Shown one piece after another: positions 16,558 to 25,664 of a DNA stretch of 64,000 nt. How positions within the stretch are numbered: the first letter of the stretch is position 1; every line of letters starts with the position of its first letter. The notes under the pieces were generated by a model. That model saw only the letters and a list, made by a program, of their open reading frames with translations, made no database searches and was not told where the DNA came from. The stretch is from positions 5,776 through 69,775 of the forward strand of contig JAVJTT010000032.1 in the NCBI GenBank assembly GCA_040220135.1. The letters are read 5' to 3'. The position numbers and the translations under genes are program-made. The DNA comes from CAJXMH01 sp040220135 (GTDB taxonomy: Bacteria > Bacteroidota > Bacteroidia > Flavobacteriales_E > Vicingaceae).

Positions 16558-17256
16558 TTAAAGAATCTGTTTGAGTTCCTTTAAATTAGAAATAGTAAAG
16601 GTGGCAATTTGTCCTGCTTCAGGTTTAGGACAAAGATACACCTGATCCATTCCAACCGCTTTTGCTCCAATCACATCGGGGCCGTAATCATCGCCAATCA
16701 TCAGGCTGTTGGCCGATTTGGCTCCCGCTTCTTTCATGGCGTGGTGAAAAATTCGTTTATCAGGCTTGCGAAAGCCCATTCCATCTGATATGATAATGGT
16801 CTTAAAAAATTTTCGAATATTGCAATTGTCGAGCTTTACGTTCTGTGCTTCTACAAATCCATTGGTAATGATGTGTAAATTGTATTTATTATACAGATAG
16901 TCTAAGACTTCCAAAGTATTTGGCAATAGGTGTATTTTGGAAGATGATGTACTTACGTATTCGTCATTAAACTGCAAAGCCAAAGGAGCATCATCGTAAC
17001 CAAAATGCTGAAAACTCAGCAAGTAGCGCTGCTGCCTCAGTTCATCTTTTACCACATCTCCTTTCCGGTATTGCGCCCAAAGCTCGTCGTTGATGAAACT
17101 ATAGACCTTAAAAAACTCAGGGAATTCAACGCCTAATTTTTTATCCATCTTGTGGTAGTAAAAAAGTTCTTCAATGGCTTCCGCAGAATTGCGCTCAAAG
17201 TCCCAAAGGGTTCTATCTAAATCAAAAAATAAGTGTTGGTAGGTATTCTGTTGCAT
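16558..17256 (-). CDS. yjjG: YjjG-type HAD nucleotidase
   Basis: HAD-superfamily 5'-nucleotidase of the YjjG/noncanonical pyrimidine nucleotidase family, 232 residues. Motif I is FFDLDRTLWDFE (DxDxT near residues 11-15), motif II IITNG, motif III K in GFRKPDKRIF, motif IV MIGDDYGPDVIGA. It removes phosphate from damaged or non-canonical nucleotides. Its start overlaps the stop of the upstream membrane-protein gene (TAATG), and upp lies beyond that, so the run has a pyrimidine flavour. Confidence 0.9.
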   Translation of the reverse strand: MQQNTYQHLFFDLDRTLWDFERNSAEAIEELFYYHKMDKKLGVEFPEFFKVYSFINDELWAQYRKGDVVKDELRQQRYLLSFQHFGYDDAPLALQFNDEYVSTSSSKIHLLPNTLEVLDYLYNKYNLHIITNGFVEAQNVKLDNCNIRKFFKTIIISDGMGFRKPDKRIFHHAMKEAGAKSANSLMIGDDYGPDVIGAKAVGMDQVYLCPKPEAGQIATFTISNLKELKQIL

Positions 17257-17690
17257 TAAAAATCTTTCACAAAAAAGCTAAAGTAAGTTAAGATAAATGA
17301 CCAGAGAACAATGAAAGCAAAGAAAATCAAAAGCGCTCCTTTTTGTTTACGGAAATAAGCGGAAGCTAATAATGCACCAAGCGGGATTCCCAGCAAACAT
17401 GGAGTTAGAATGGCTAAGCCCCAGAGTCCATAACTACGTTTCAATTTCACGATCATCTTGTTCTTCTTCGAAAATCTTTTTTTGGGTTTGGGCTTAACGA
17501 TTCGCTGAAAACCTTTTTGCAAAACTTCACCAAACTTGAAGAAAAGAAAAAAGCCAACTAGTCCGCCACCACAAGTAATCAAAATGGTTTGCCAAAAGCC
17601 ATAGCCCGCTATTACAGAGGTTGAAGGAGCTAAGAAGAATTTCAAAGCACTAAACAACAACAAGCCAAGAATCTTGCTGACTTCAAACAT
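17256..17690 (-). CDS. small polytopic membrane protein, unknown
   Basis: I do not recognise a characterised family. It has 144 residues with hydrophobic stretches at ~6-22, ~28-50, ~88-110 and ~117-138, and a very basic loop (~65-83, KPKPKKRFSKKNK) that is probably cytoplasmic. The stretch LLGIPLGALLASAYF recalls small exporter/DedA-like turns but that is weak. It lies between upp (2 nt gap) and yjjG (TAATG overlap), so it is part of the same transcript. Confidence 0.72.
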   Translation of the reverse strand: MFEVSKILGLLLFSALKFFLAPSTSVIAGYGFWQTILITCGGGLVGFFLFFKFGEVLQKGFQRIVKPKPKKRFSKKNKMIVKLKRSYGLWGLAILTPCLLGIPLGALLASAYFRKQKGALLIFFAFIVLWSFILTYFSFFVKDF

Positions 17691-17692
17691 CT

Positions 17693-18349
17693 TTATTCTT
17701 TGGTTCCAAAGGCCAAATCACCGGCATCTCCTAGTCCAGGGACAATGTAGCTTTGGGCTGTCATCTCATGATCTAGTGCACCCAACCAAATGGTCGCATT
17801 CTCAGGCAGATTCTTTTTTGTGTACTCCAAGCCTTCACTACTTCCAATTAAAGACACAATGTGGCAGTGTTTGGGTTTACCTTTTGCTAAGAGTGCTTTG
17901 TAAGCCAAAACCATGGAAGAACCACTTGCGAGCATAGGATCGCTTAAAATAACAGTGCGACCTTCTAAAGAAGGACATGCCAAGTACTCTAATTCAATAT
18001 CAAAAGTACCGTCTTTATGGTGCTTTCGGTAAGCCGAAATATAACCGTTATCTGCCTGATCTAGATAGCTTAACAAGCCTTGATGCAATGGCAAACCCGC
18101 TCTTAGGATAGTGATTAAAACAGGTTGTTCTTGTATTAATTGCTCTTCTGAAACCCCAAGTGGTGTAGTCACTTCTGTTTTTTTAAACTCCAGAGTCTTT
18201 GAAATTTCATAAGCAAAAAGCTCACCTGTTCGTTCTAAGTTTCTTCTAAAGCGCATGCGATCTTGTTGAATCTCATGGTCTCTAATCTCTGCAATGAATT
18301 GACTTAATACTGAATTGTGCTCTTCCGAAAGGATGCGGACTTGGTTCAT
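17693..18349 (-). CDS. upp: uracil phosphoribosyltransferase (Upp)
   Basis: Salvages uracil with PRPP to give UMP. The protein has 218 residues. It shows RRNLERTGELFAYEISKTL, the ITILRAGLPLHQGLL stretch, the PRPP-binding loop ILSDPMLASGSSM, and the uracil-binding C-terminus IVPGLGDAGDLAFG. First of three tightly packed minus-strand genes (upp, membrane protein, yjjG). The 53-nt gap to the upstream gene could hold a promoter (a near-match TAAATTTA is present). Confidence 0.95.
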   Translation of the reverse strand: MNQVRILSEEHNSVLSQFIAEIRDHEIQQDRMRFRRNLERTGELFAYEISKTLEFKKTEVTTPLGVSEEQLIQEQPVLITILRAGLPLHQGLLSYLDQADNGYISAYRKHHKDGTFDIELEYLACPSLEGRTVILSDPMLASGSSMVLAYKALLAKGKPKHCHIVSLIGSSEGLEYTKKNLPENATIWLGALDHEMTAQSYIVPGLGDAGDLAFGTKE

Positions 18350-18402
18350 AGTAGGGCTGTTTTACAGCTGATAAATTTAGCGGTTTTAAAGCTCAATAAA
18401 AA

Positions 18403-19710
18403 TCAATTTTGCACTGCATATTCCACCATGCCTTCATAAACTTCTCTCCATCCTTCCCAACCGTCTTCTTCGCTTAAACTCTCGTTATGCCAAAGACTTA
18501 CGAAAGTCCCATTCACTGCTTTCACCTCATCGATTAAAGGCTTTAGCTCTGACAAGGCATGTTGTGCATCCACCTTTAAGTAATATTTTAGGGTAGCTTC
18601 CATCATTTGGAAAGGATAAATTGTGAGTTTGCACTCTACTTCTTCATCTAAATCATAAAAGGGATAGGGTGTACAGGTTCCGGCTCTAAAACCCAAATCT
18701 CCGGCAAAACCCATGGTATAATCCTCCCGAATATCAGCCTCGATCAAATTCCTATAGGTTTCCGGTAAGCTGAGTTTTAAAAAATGCTGTCGACTGCGGT
18801 AAATGTCGCGCTTTACAATACGTTGTAAACGTTTGATCTCACGCACTACTTTTTCCTTTTTCACATTCGAACCATAAGAGGGGTGTATTCCCACCTCAGC
18901 ATAATCGGCGATAGACTTTATTAAGGATTGAAAATGCCGATTCTCATGAGAAAGGTTTTTATCATTTAACCCATAATCTGCCAACAGAAAGAAATAAATG
19001 GGTCGCAGGTGATACTTTTTTTGCACATTTAGCTGATAGTTAAAAGTATCGAAGGGATCTTTTCGATTACCAAAAACAACCGCCAACTGATTGCGCAGTT
19101 GTTTAAAATCTAATTTTAGAATATTTCTCCCTATACTACCCATTATGCGAATAAAGCCTTTCTCTTTATAAGCGTAGGCATTGTCAATATCTAAAGTCGG
19201 TAAGTATGAATACTTTCTTTTGCCAAATTTTAGATCAGGAAAATGCTGTTGAAGCAGCTCTTTAACTTGCAAGAGCCAACGATCTACTACCGCAACTTGT
19301 AAGAAATCATGTTTTTTCGCAAGACTTTCACTGGCTGTAAAACGATCATATTGATCACGAAGGTGTGGCAAGTATTCTTCATAGCGGCTCAACATATAAA
19401 AAGAAGCCGCAAAAGGGTCATAGGGCAAAGCACCGGAAGAAACTTGAAACAAAGTGGGCACACCTTGATACTCCTTTGGGTTTAAGCTTATCTCTGAAAT
19501 ACCTCTGCTTTCTAAGAGGCCAAAAGCCTCGAAGAAAAGCTCATCAGAAAAAGGCTTTTTACCATAGCTAAACTTTGCTCCATTAAAAGCCTTAAACTCC
19601 TCTTCATCTTCAGAAAACTTAAAGTCATCCAATCGAAGAAAAGTGCGAATAGCCGTTTTAAAAAGATAACGGCTGCGTGGACTTAACTGCTTTAGGTAAA
19701 TTAACAACAT
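18403..19710 (-). CDS. polysaccharide deacetylase family protein (DUF7033 N-terminus)
   Basis: Protein of 435 residues. The N-terminal ~130 residues match the DUF7033-type domain (SGALPYDPFAASFYMLSRYEEYLPHLRDQYDRF), and the rest is a NodB-like (beta/alpha) barrel. The barrel keeps LPTLDIDNAYAYKEKGF, YAEVGIHPSYGS and the late MGFAGDLGFRAGTCTPYPFYDL. A distinct zinc HxxxH is not obvious, so deacetylase activity is not guaranteed. Relatives sit in surface-polysaccharide or gliding-related contexts. It follows radC after 1 nt. Confidence 0.88.
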   Translation of the reverse strand: MLLIYLKQLSPRSRYLFKTAIRTFLRLDDFKFSEDEEEFKAFNGAKFSYGKKPFSDELFFEAFGLLESRGISEISLNPKEYQGVPTLFQVSSGALPYDPFAASFYMLSRYEEYLPHLRDQYDRFTASESLAKKHDFLQVAVVDRWLLQVKELLQQHFPDLKFGKRKYSYLPTLDIDNAYAYKEKGFIRIMGSIGRNILKLDFKQLRNQLAVVFGNRKDPFDTFNYQLNVQKKYHLRPIYFFLLADYGLNDKNLSHENRHFQSLIKSIADYAEVGIHPSYGSNVKKEKVVREIKRLQRIVKRDIYRSRQHFLKLSLPETYRNLIEADIREDYTMGFAGDLGFRAGTCTPYPFYDLDEEVECKLTIYPFQMMEATLKYYLKVDAQHALSELKPLIDEVKAVNGTFVSLWHNESLSEEDGWEGWREVYEGMVEYAVQN

Positions 19711-19711
19711 C

Positions 19712-20404
19712 TTACATCATACCTTCATCGGCGAGGCTAAGGTAAGCTTGATTGCCCACAATTAGGTGATCAAGCACGGCAATATCCAAAGATTTTCCGG
19801 CTTCCACTATTTTTTGGGTCAGTTTTAAATCAGCCTGACTCGCTTTTAGATTACCCGAAGGATGATTGTGACAGATAATAATGGAAGAAGCCAGTTTCTC
19901 TATAGCAGGTTTAAAGATCAGCTTGGCATCGGCTACTGTTCCACTTACTCCACCTTTGGAAACGTTTCGTTTTTCGATCAGTTGATTGGCTCTATTCAAC
20001 AGTAAAACCCAAAATTCTTCATGAGGTAAATCTTCTAAAACGTCGGCTATTTGTTGGTAAGCCGTTTGCGAAGAAGTGATCTTGGGTTTGTCTATTACTT
20101 CCTCGGCCTTTCTTCTGCGGCCAAGCTCCATAGCAGCGGCAATGGTGATGGCCTTGGCCTCTCCAATTCCTTTAAATTCCATTAAGGCTTTTACATCGAG
20201 TTTACCGAGGGTGTTTAATTGATGTTCAACACTTCCTAAAATCCGCTTGGCTAGTTCAACTGCCGTTTCTTCTCGATTTCCGGAACCTAATAAAATGGCA
20301 ATTAGTTCAGCATCTGACAAACTGCCTTTGCCTTTTAGTAAAAATTTTTCCCTTGGGCGGTCTTCTTCTGCCCAGGCTTTGAGATTTAATCGTTTTCCAT
20401 ACAT
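19712..20404 (-). CDS. radC: RadC/JAB domain protein
   Basis: RadC homologue of 230 residues: an N-terminal helix-hairpin-helix-like part (ALMEFKGIGEAKAITIAAAMELGRR), then a JAB/MPN domain with the metal motif HNHPSGN...D intact. Despite the historic DNA-repair name, the biochemical role is unresolved. I start at the internal ATG at 20404 (MYGKRLNLKAWAEEDRP, the usual family start) instead of 9 codons earlier. A near-consensus box TACCTTTA lies 4 nt before that ATG. Downstream deacetylase gene is 1 nt away. Confidence 0.93.
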   Translation of the reverse strand: MYGKRLNLKAWAEEDRPREKFLLKGKGSLSDAELIAILLGSGNREETAVELAKRILGSVEHQLNTLGKLDVKALMEFKGIGEAKAITIAAAMELGRRRKAEEVIDKPKITSSQTAYQQIADVLEDLPHEEFWVLLLNRANQLIEKRNVSKGGVSGTVADAKLIFKPAIEKLASSIIICHNHPSGNLKASQADLKLTQKIVEAGKSLDIAVLDHLIVGNQAYLSLADEGMM

Positions 20405-20536
20405 GAGATAAAGGTAGAAAAAAGGGAACATTCATTGAAATTTACCTTAAGCATCTGTGCACATTTCAAATCTTTGTTTAGCATAAAAATGAAGTTGAGG
20501 CCATACAAAGTAAAAATTAGTTGTTTTGTAGTTAGC

Positions 20537-22036
20537 ATGAAAACAGACTTAGAAAGCAAGAAACACCTCAAAGTAGCCTTTTGGATCGGCGCAATTTTAT
20601 TTCTAATTACCGCCATCAAAAGTCATGGTTACTATCATGCAGATGAACATTATCAACTAATCGAGTTCGCCGGCACACTCCTAGGCACCCACCAAGAGTT
20701 AGACTTGGCTTGGGAATATGGAGCACAGATTAGACCAAGCATCCAAATTTTCATAGCCGCCGCGTTTATTAGTAGCTCTAATTTCCTTGGAATTGAAGAT
20801 CCTTATCATCAGGCTTTGATCTTGCGTTTGCTAACAGCCTTGCTGTCGCTTTTAGTGATTCGAAAATTAGTCGCTCACTTACATTCCTTTTTTACTTCTA
20901 AGCTATTACGGATTCTATTTATCTATGGTTCTTTTCTAATATGGTTCATTCCCTATTTAGGGGTTCGGTTTTCTTCAGAATCTTGGTCAGGAATTTTCTT
21001 TTGCCTTGGTCTTGTTTCTTACTGGACTAGTATTTCGAAGGTTAGCATTAAACTAGCCTGCTTAGGCTTTTACTTCTCGCTCGCCTTTCTTTTTCGTTAT
21101 CAAATCGCTTTCGCAGAAATAGCAGTTTTAATTTTTTGGCTTTACAAGAAAGAAATCTCATGGAAAGGTCTTGTCTACTTCAGTGTAAGCTTTTTGCTTG
21201 TTCTTACTGCGGGAATTGCCTTAGATTGCTTTTACTATGGAGAGTTCACCCTTGCTCCTTGGAATTATTTTGCAAGTAACATCTTAGAATCAAAAGCGGC
21301 AGAATTTGGCATTTCACCCTTTACCTATTACTTGGAGAAGTTGCTTTATTTTCCATCCTTACCATTGGGAATTTTGCTCTATACCTCCTTAATTACTCAG
21401 TTTGTTATTAAAAGAAATGTTGTAATCTGGGCTTTTCTTGTTTTTCTAATTGCCCATAGTTTGGTGGGTCATAAAGAGGAAAGATTTCTTTTCCCTTTAG
21501 TCTTATTATTCCCGTTTCTGCTATTTTATGGCTATGAATTACTATTACAAAAAACTAAATCCGTGCCTTTTAGAAAAAGCATCCTTTCCATATTGGCTAT
21601 CTGCCTTGCTTTTACCTCACTGATCGGGCTTCCAACATTAGCTAGCGTGTCAGGAGGAAAAGGACATATGTCATTAACTAAATACATTCACGATAAACAT
21701 GAAGAAGAGGTACAATTAATTTACATGAATTGGTCTCACCCTTACATGCCTTTTGGCCGAATGGCAAAGTTTTATGCAGTAGACCCAATAGAATCTATTC
21801 ATATTCAGCATATCTGCGACTTAAAAAAAGAGATGATTGATCCTAAGAAAACAACCTATCTAGTCCTACGGATATACGACTTAGAGCACGAAGGTTGTTC
21901 CGAAAGATTAGAGGAGTTTGGCTTTCAGCAGATTAAAAGCAGCCCACCTGATTGGGCGAATAAACTGAATGAATTTTATGGTGGTTACAAAAATTACGAG
22001 ACCGTTCTGCTCTATGAAAAAGTAGAAACTAGCTAA
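20537..22036 (+). CDS. GT22/Alg9-like mannosyltransferase-type membrane protein
   Basis: Integral membrane glycosyltransferase of ~499 residues with about ten membrane segments. Near the N-terminus it shows the GT22 hallmarks HADEHYQLIEFAGTLLG and AWEYGAQIRPSIQI, the acidic catalytic loop of polyprenyl-phosphate-sugar-dependent enzymes. VGHKEERFLFP is also typical. I choose ATG 20537; the longer frame from 20435 adds a non-conserved 34 residues. Substrate unknown: probably transfers mannose or a similar sugar to a lipid or glycan outside the membrane. The 3' end overlaps purL by 8 nt, convergent. Confidence 0.83.
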   Translation: MKTDLESKKHLKVAFWIGAILFLITAIKSHGYYHADEHYQLIEFAGTLLGTHQELDLAWEYGAQIRPSIQIFIAAAFISSSNFLGIEDPYHQALILRLLTALLSLLVIRKLVAHLHSFFTSKLLRILFIYGSFLIWFIPYLGVRFSSESWSGIFFCLGLVSYWTSISKVSIKLACLGFYFSLAFLFRYQIAFAEIAVLIFWLYKKEISWKGLVYFSVSFLLVLTAGIALDCFYYGEFTLAPWNYFASNILESKAAEFGISPFTYYLEKLLYFPSLPLGILLYTSLITQFVIKRNVVIWAFLVFLIAHSLVGHKEERFLFPLVLLFPFLLFYGYELLLQKTKSVPFRKSILSILAICLAFTSLIGLPTLASVSGGKGHMSLTKYIHDKHEEEVQLIYMNWSHPYMPFGRMAKFYAVDPIESIHIQHICDLKKEMIDPKKTTYLVLRIYDLEHEGCSERLEEFGFQQIKSSPPDWANKLNEFYGGYKNYETVLLYEKVETS

Positions 22037-24269
22037 TCAAATACCCTTCTAAAGCCGTTTCAAAAGCTTCTTTCGCCTTACTTACTTTTCCAAAATCCTC
22101 ACCGTCGATCAGCATGCTGTCACCCTTTACTTCTCCTAATAAACTAAAAGGCACTTCAGAAGCTGAAAGACTTTCTACAAAGGCTTCTTCTTGCTCAGCT
22201 TTCACTGAAACCACAACTCTACTTTGAGCTTCACCAAATAAGAAGGCATCTTTTCTTACTTCATCATCTGTGGAAACCTCAAAACCTAAGTTATTTGGCA
22301 TGGCTGCTTCTAACAAAGAAATAAACAAACCTCCATCGGCACAGTCGTGCGCGGAAGCCACTAAGCCTTCTTGGATAATTTCTTTCAACTTGGCCTGCAA
22401 TGTAAATTCTTCTTCCAAATCAAAATGAGGGGCAGGAGATTGTTTCACTTTGTGGTAGGCATACAAATATTCCGAAGAATTAATGTCATTTCTCGATTCT
22501 CCCAACAAGTAGATCTTATCACCTTCACTTTGGAAGGCCAAGCTCGTTACTTTAGTCTTGTCGGGCACAATACCCATCATACCAATGGTTGGAGTTGGGA
22601 AAACCGGCACATCTTTATCGTCTTGCGTACTTTGATTGTAGAAACTCACATTTCCACCGGTTACCGGAGTTTTAAACTTTTCGCATGATTTGCGCATACC
22701 GTTGATTGCCCCTACAAACTGCCAATACACTTCAGGGCTGTATGGATTACCAAAATTCAAGCAATTGGTTATCGCCGATGGTTCACCGCCTGAACAGACG
22801 ATGTTTCGGGCTGCTTCTGCCACCGCAATGGCGCAACCTTGTTCCGGATCAGCATGCACATAACGTGCGTTGCAATCAACTGTGAAGGCCAAGGCCTTCT
22901 TTATTCCTTTCAGATTTACGATTCCCGCATCAGTCGGTTTATTGGTACTCATGTTCACGGTACCCACCATGCTATCGTACTGCTCGATCACCCATTTTTT
23001 AGAGGCAATGTTAGGATGCTTATACAAGAACTTAGCAACCGCCTTCAAATCCTTTGGTTGCTCAATACTATCGATCTTAAATTTCTTATTCTCTTGATAA
23101 TAAGCCGGCTCCTTGTATTCTCTTTCGTAAACCGGAGCACCTCCGCCTAAGATTAATGATTCTGCCGGCACATCGGCTACTTTTTCACCACCCATAAAAT
23201 ACTCCAATCGACCACCTTCAGTTACTTCACCGATCTGCTCACAGTTCAGGTCCCATTTCTCAAAAATGGCTTCTACCTCAGCTTCCCTGCCTTTTTTTAC
23301 AACAACCAGCATGCGCTCTTGCGATTCAGAAAGTAGAATCTCAAAAGGCAACATACCGGCTTGTCTAGTGGGTACTTTATCTAAATCAATGGTCATACCG
23401 AAGCCTTCTTTTCCTGACATTTCAGAAGTGGAACAGGTAATTCCAGCTGCGCCCATATCTTGCATTCCAATAATGGCATCGGTCTCCGCCAACTCTAAAG
23501 AGGCTTCCAACAGCAATTTTTCTTGAAATGGGTCACCGACTTGAACCGCTGGCAAATCATCCATAGAGTCTTCTGAAATATCCTTAGAAGCAAAAGCCGC
23601 TCCGTGAATCCCGTCTTTACCCGTAGAAGAACCCACAATGTAAACTGGATTGCCTACCCCATAAGAAGTGGCTGAGATCATTTTACCGGCATCCATAATT
23701 CCAGCCGACATGGCATTCACTAAGGGGTTCGTGTTATAACATTCGTCAAAAAATACTTCTCCCCCAACAACAGGAATTCCAAACGAATTTCCGTAATCGC
23801 CAATGCCTTTTACTACTCCTTTTAACAACCATTTAGTGCGGTCTAATTCAATCGAACCAAAACGCAAAGAGTTTAATTGGGCCACGGGACGAGCGCCCAT
23901 GGTAAATATATCTCTATTGATTCCACCTACTCCAGTGGCCGCTCCTTGATAAGGCTCTAAGGCCGAAGGGTGGTTGTGAGATTCTATTTTAAAGGCACAA
24001 GCTAAGCCATCACCAATATCAACTAAACCGGCATTCTCTTCTCCTGCTTCAGCCAACATATGTGGCCCTTCTTTGGGCAATGTTTTCAACCATTTAATGG
24101 AGTTCTTGTAGGAACAATGCTCCGACCACATCACTGAATATATACTCAGTTCGGTAAAATTTGGGGTACGTCCTAAAATTTCGTTGATCTGATCGAATTC
24201 TTCCGGCAAAAGGCCTAATTCTTTGGCTGTTTCAACGGTTACTTTCGGTTGATTGGCGGCTGTATCCAT
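22029..24269 (-). CDS. purL: phosphoribosylformylglycinamidine synthase subunit PurL
   Basis: Small-type PurL of 746 residues, which makes FGAM from FGAR and relies on separate PurQ and PurS, not present here. Motifs: FTELSIYSVMWSEHCSYKNS, KIESHNHPSALEPYQGAATGVGG and two ATP-grasp-like AIRS repeats. The start is the ATG at 24269, family-like MDTAANQPKVTVETAKELG; a longer frame to 24344 is excluded because the promoter at 24299-24328 lies inside it. Convergent with the GT22 gene. Confidence 0.96.
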   Translation of the reverse strand: MDTAANQPKVTVETAKELGLLPEEFDQINEILGRTPNFTELSIYSVMWSEHCSYKNSIKWLKTLPKEGPHMLAEAGEENAGLVDIGDGLACAFKIESHNHPSALEPYQGAATGVGGINRDIFTMGARPVAQLNSLRFGSIELDRTKWLLKGVVKGIGDYGNSFGIPVVGGEVFFDECYNTNPLVNAMSAGIMDAGKMISATSYGVGNPVYIVGSSTGKDGIHGAAFASKDISEDSMDDLPAVQVGDPFQEKLLLEASLELAETDAIIGMQDMGAAGITCSTSEMSGKEGFGMTIDLDKVPTRQAGMLPFEILLSESQERMLVVVKKGREAEVEAIFEKWDLNCEQIGEVTEGGRLEYFMGGEKVADVPAESLILGGGAPVYEREYKEPAYYQENKKFKIDSIEQPKDLKAVAKFLYKHPNIASKKWVIEQYDSMVGTVNMSTNKPTDAGIVNLKGIKKALAFTVDCNARYVHADPEQGCAIAVAEAARNIVCSGGEPSAITNCLNFGNPYSPEVYWQFVGAINGMRKSCEKFKTPVTGGNVSFYNQSTQDDKDVPVFPTPTIGMMGIVPDKTKVTSLAFQSEGDKIYLLGESRNDINSSEYLYAYHKVKQSPAPHFDLEEEFTLQAKLKEIIQEGLVASAHDCADGGLFISLLEAAMPNNLGFEVSTDDEVRKDAFLFGEAQSRVVVSVKAEQEEAFVESLSASEVPFSLLGEVKGDSMLIDGEDFGKVSKAKEAFETALEGYLIS

Positions 24270-24298
24270 GCGTTTTTGAGTAGTATAATTTAGAAGGG

Positions 24299-24328
24299 CA
24301 AAAGTAAGTCTTTTCAACTGCTTGCCAA
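24299..24328 (-). promoter_or_regulatory. purL promoter
   Basis: The minus strand has TTG (24326-24328), 19 nt, then TACTTTTG (24299-24306), a full Bacteroidota promoter match. It gives a leader of ~25 nt to the ATG at 24269 and settles the start choice for purL. Confidence 0.6.
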
Positions 24329-24386
24329 GACTGTTGGAGCGCATTTATTTGCAGGAGGCTGCTCGAAATAAACTATTTTTGAAGTG

Positions 24387-25664
24387 ATGTTTTCAGCCCT
24401 AATCTTTTCTTTCATTTTACTTGCATTGACGATTCTGCTATTGCTGAAATCAAAGTCTGTACTACAACTACCTCTCAGCTGGACTTTAGGAAGTCTAGGT
24501 TTGAAGCTTTTGGCAGCCGCCTTCTTGTGGTGGCTTTATACGTATCATTATTCAGACAGATCTGCAGCTGATATTTACAAATACTTTGACGATGCAAGAG
24601 CCATTGAAAAAGCTTGTGAGGAATACGAAGTATCAAAGTGGGATTTTTACAATCCCTGGCAAGAGCGAACCGCTGCCCACCAAAAAGCGCTCAGTAATAC
24701 CATGCACTGGGATTTAGCAAAAGTTTATCTGGTGAATGACAACAGAACAATGAGTCGAATACATTTGCTCATCCTACCTTTTTCAAAAGGTCACTTTTGG
24801 GCTCACCAACTCTTTTTTACCCTTTTGTCTTTTTGGGGCACAATCATGCTCTTTTTGTTCTTTAAACCCTTTTTCCACCATAAGCATCGACTGCTTTTCT
24901 ACTTGCTCTTTTTATTTCCCTCCATTCTTTTGTGGACCTCAGGAGCTTTAAAAGAAAGCTTTCTTTTTTTTGCCATGGGGGGCTTTTTGTATACCGCTCA
25001 AAAAAGCATAGACCATGGAAAAATCCAATTCATTCCGCTACTTTTAGTCTTCACCGCCCTGCTAATTAACATCAAAATATACCTAGCCATTGTGCTTATT
25101 CCCTTAACGATTCCAATGCTTGGTCTCAAAAAAATGAACTATCGTCATTATGGCTTAAACTCTTTTTACGAATTGGTGTCGGTAGGCATAATCAGTTTGC
25201 TGCTTTCAGGAAAAGAGATCGTTCAGAAAATTCAAATGAAATTAAATGATTTTACAGACTTGGCTTTAGCCAATGAAGCTGGGAGTTATTATGAGATACC
25301 GACCTACCAAAGCATTCTTGATCTGCTTATTTATATGCCGATCGCTTTGTACAATGTTCTCATTCGTCCCATTTTCCCAAATAGCGTTAATGCCTTAAGC
25401 TTGCTTTCAGCATTAGAACATTTAATCTTGTTGACCTTACTGACTTTAGCAGTATTAAGAAGAAAAAATCCAACCGAGAACCAAAAACAATTGGCTTGGT
25501 TTTGCTTATCCACTTTTTTACCCATTGCCATCTTAACTGGTAGTACAGTTCCAGTGCTTGGGGCTATAACTCGTTACAAAGTGGTTTTCTTACCCTTTTA
25601 TCTCTGTCTGCTCCTTACCTTTGTCGACCTTAAAAGAATCCCTATTTTGAAGAAGTTGATATGA
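24387..25664 (+). CDS. polytopic membrane protein, EpsG/glycosyltransferase-like
   Basis: Protein of ~425 residues with about ten membrane segments, family not named by me. A conserved-looking extracellular loop near residues 55-75 has YSDRSAADIYKYFDDARAIEKA, and the membrane core has FLFPSILLWTSGALKESFLFF. This organisation resembles polymerase/EpsG- or GT39-like proteins of glycan assembly, but catalytic residues cannot be assigned. ATG at 24387 preferred over the adjoining GTG. The stop overlaps the next start (ATGA), so it is coupled to the amidohydrolase. Confidence 0.72.
   Translation: MFSALIFSFILLALTILLLLKSKSVLQLPLSWTLGSLGLKLLAAAFLWWLYTYHYSDRSAADIYKYFDDARAIEKACEEYEVSKWDFYNPWQERTAAHQKALSNTMHWDLAKVYLVNDNRTMSRIHLLILPFSKGHFWAHQLFFTLLSFWGTIMLFLFFKPFFHHKHRLLFYLLFLFPSILLWTSGALKESFLFFAMGGFLYTAQKSIDHGKIQFIPLLLVFTALLINIKIYLAIVLIPLTIPMLGLKKMNYRHYGLNSFYELVSVGIISLLLSGKEIVQKIQMKLNDFTDLALANEAGSYYEIPTYQSILDLLIYMPIALYNVLIRPIFPNSVNALSLLSALEHLILLTLLTLAVLRRKNPTENQKQLAWFCLSTFLPIAILTGSTVPVLGAITRYKVVFLPFYLCLLLTFVDLKRIPILKKLI

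Noticed and set aside
20435..20536. Longer start for the GT22 gene
   Set aside because: The extra 34 residues are cysteine- and lysine-rich without a family match; the ATG at 20537 leads directly into the conserved part.
24270..24344. Longer N-terminus of purL
   Set aside because: A full promoter (24299-24328) lies inside it, so it cannot be transcribed in full.
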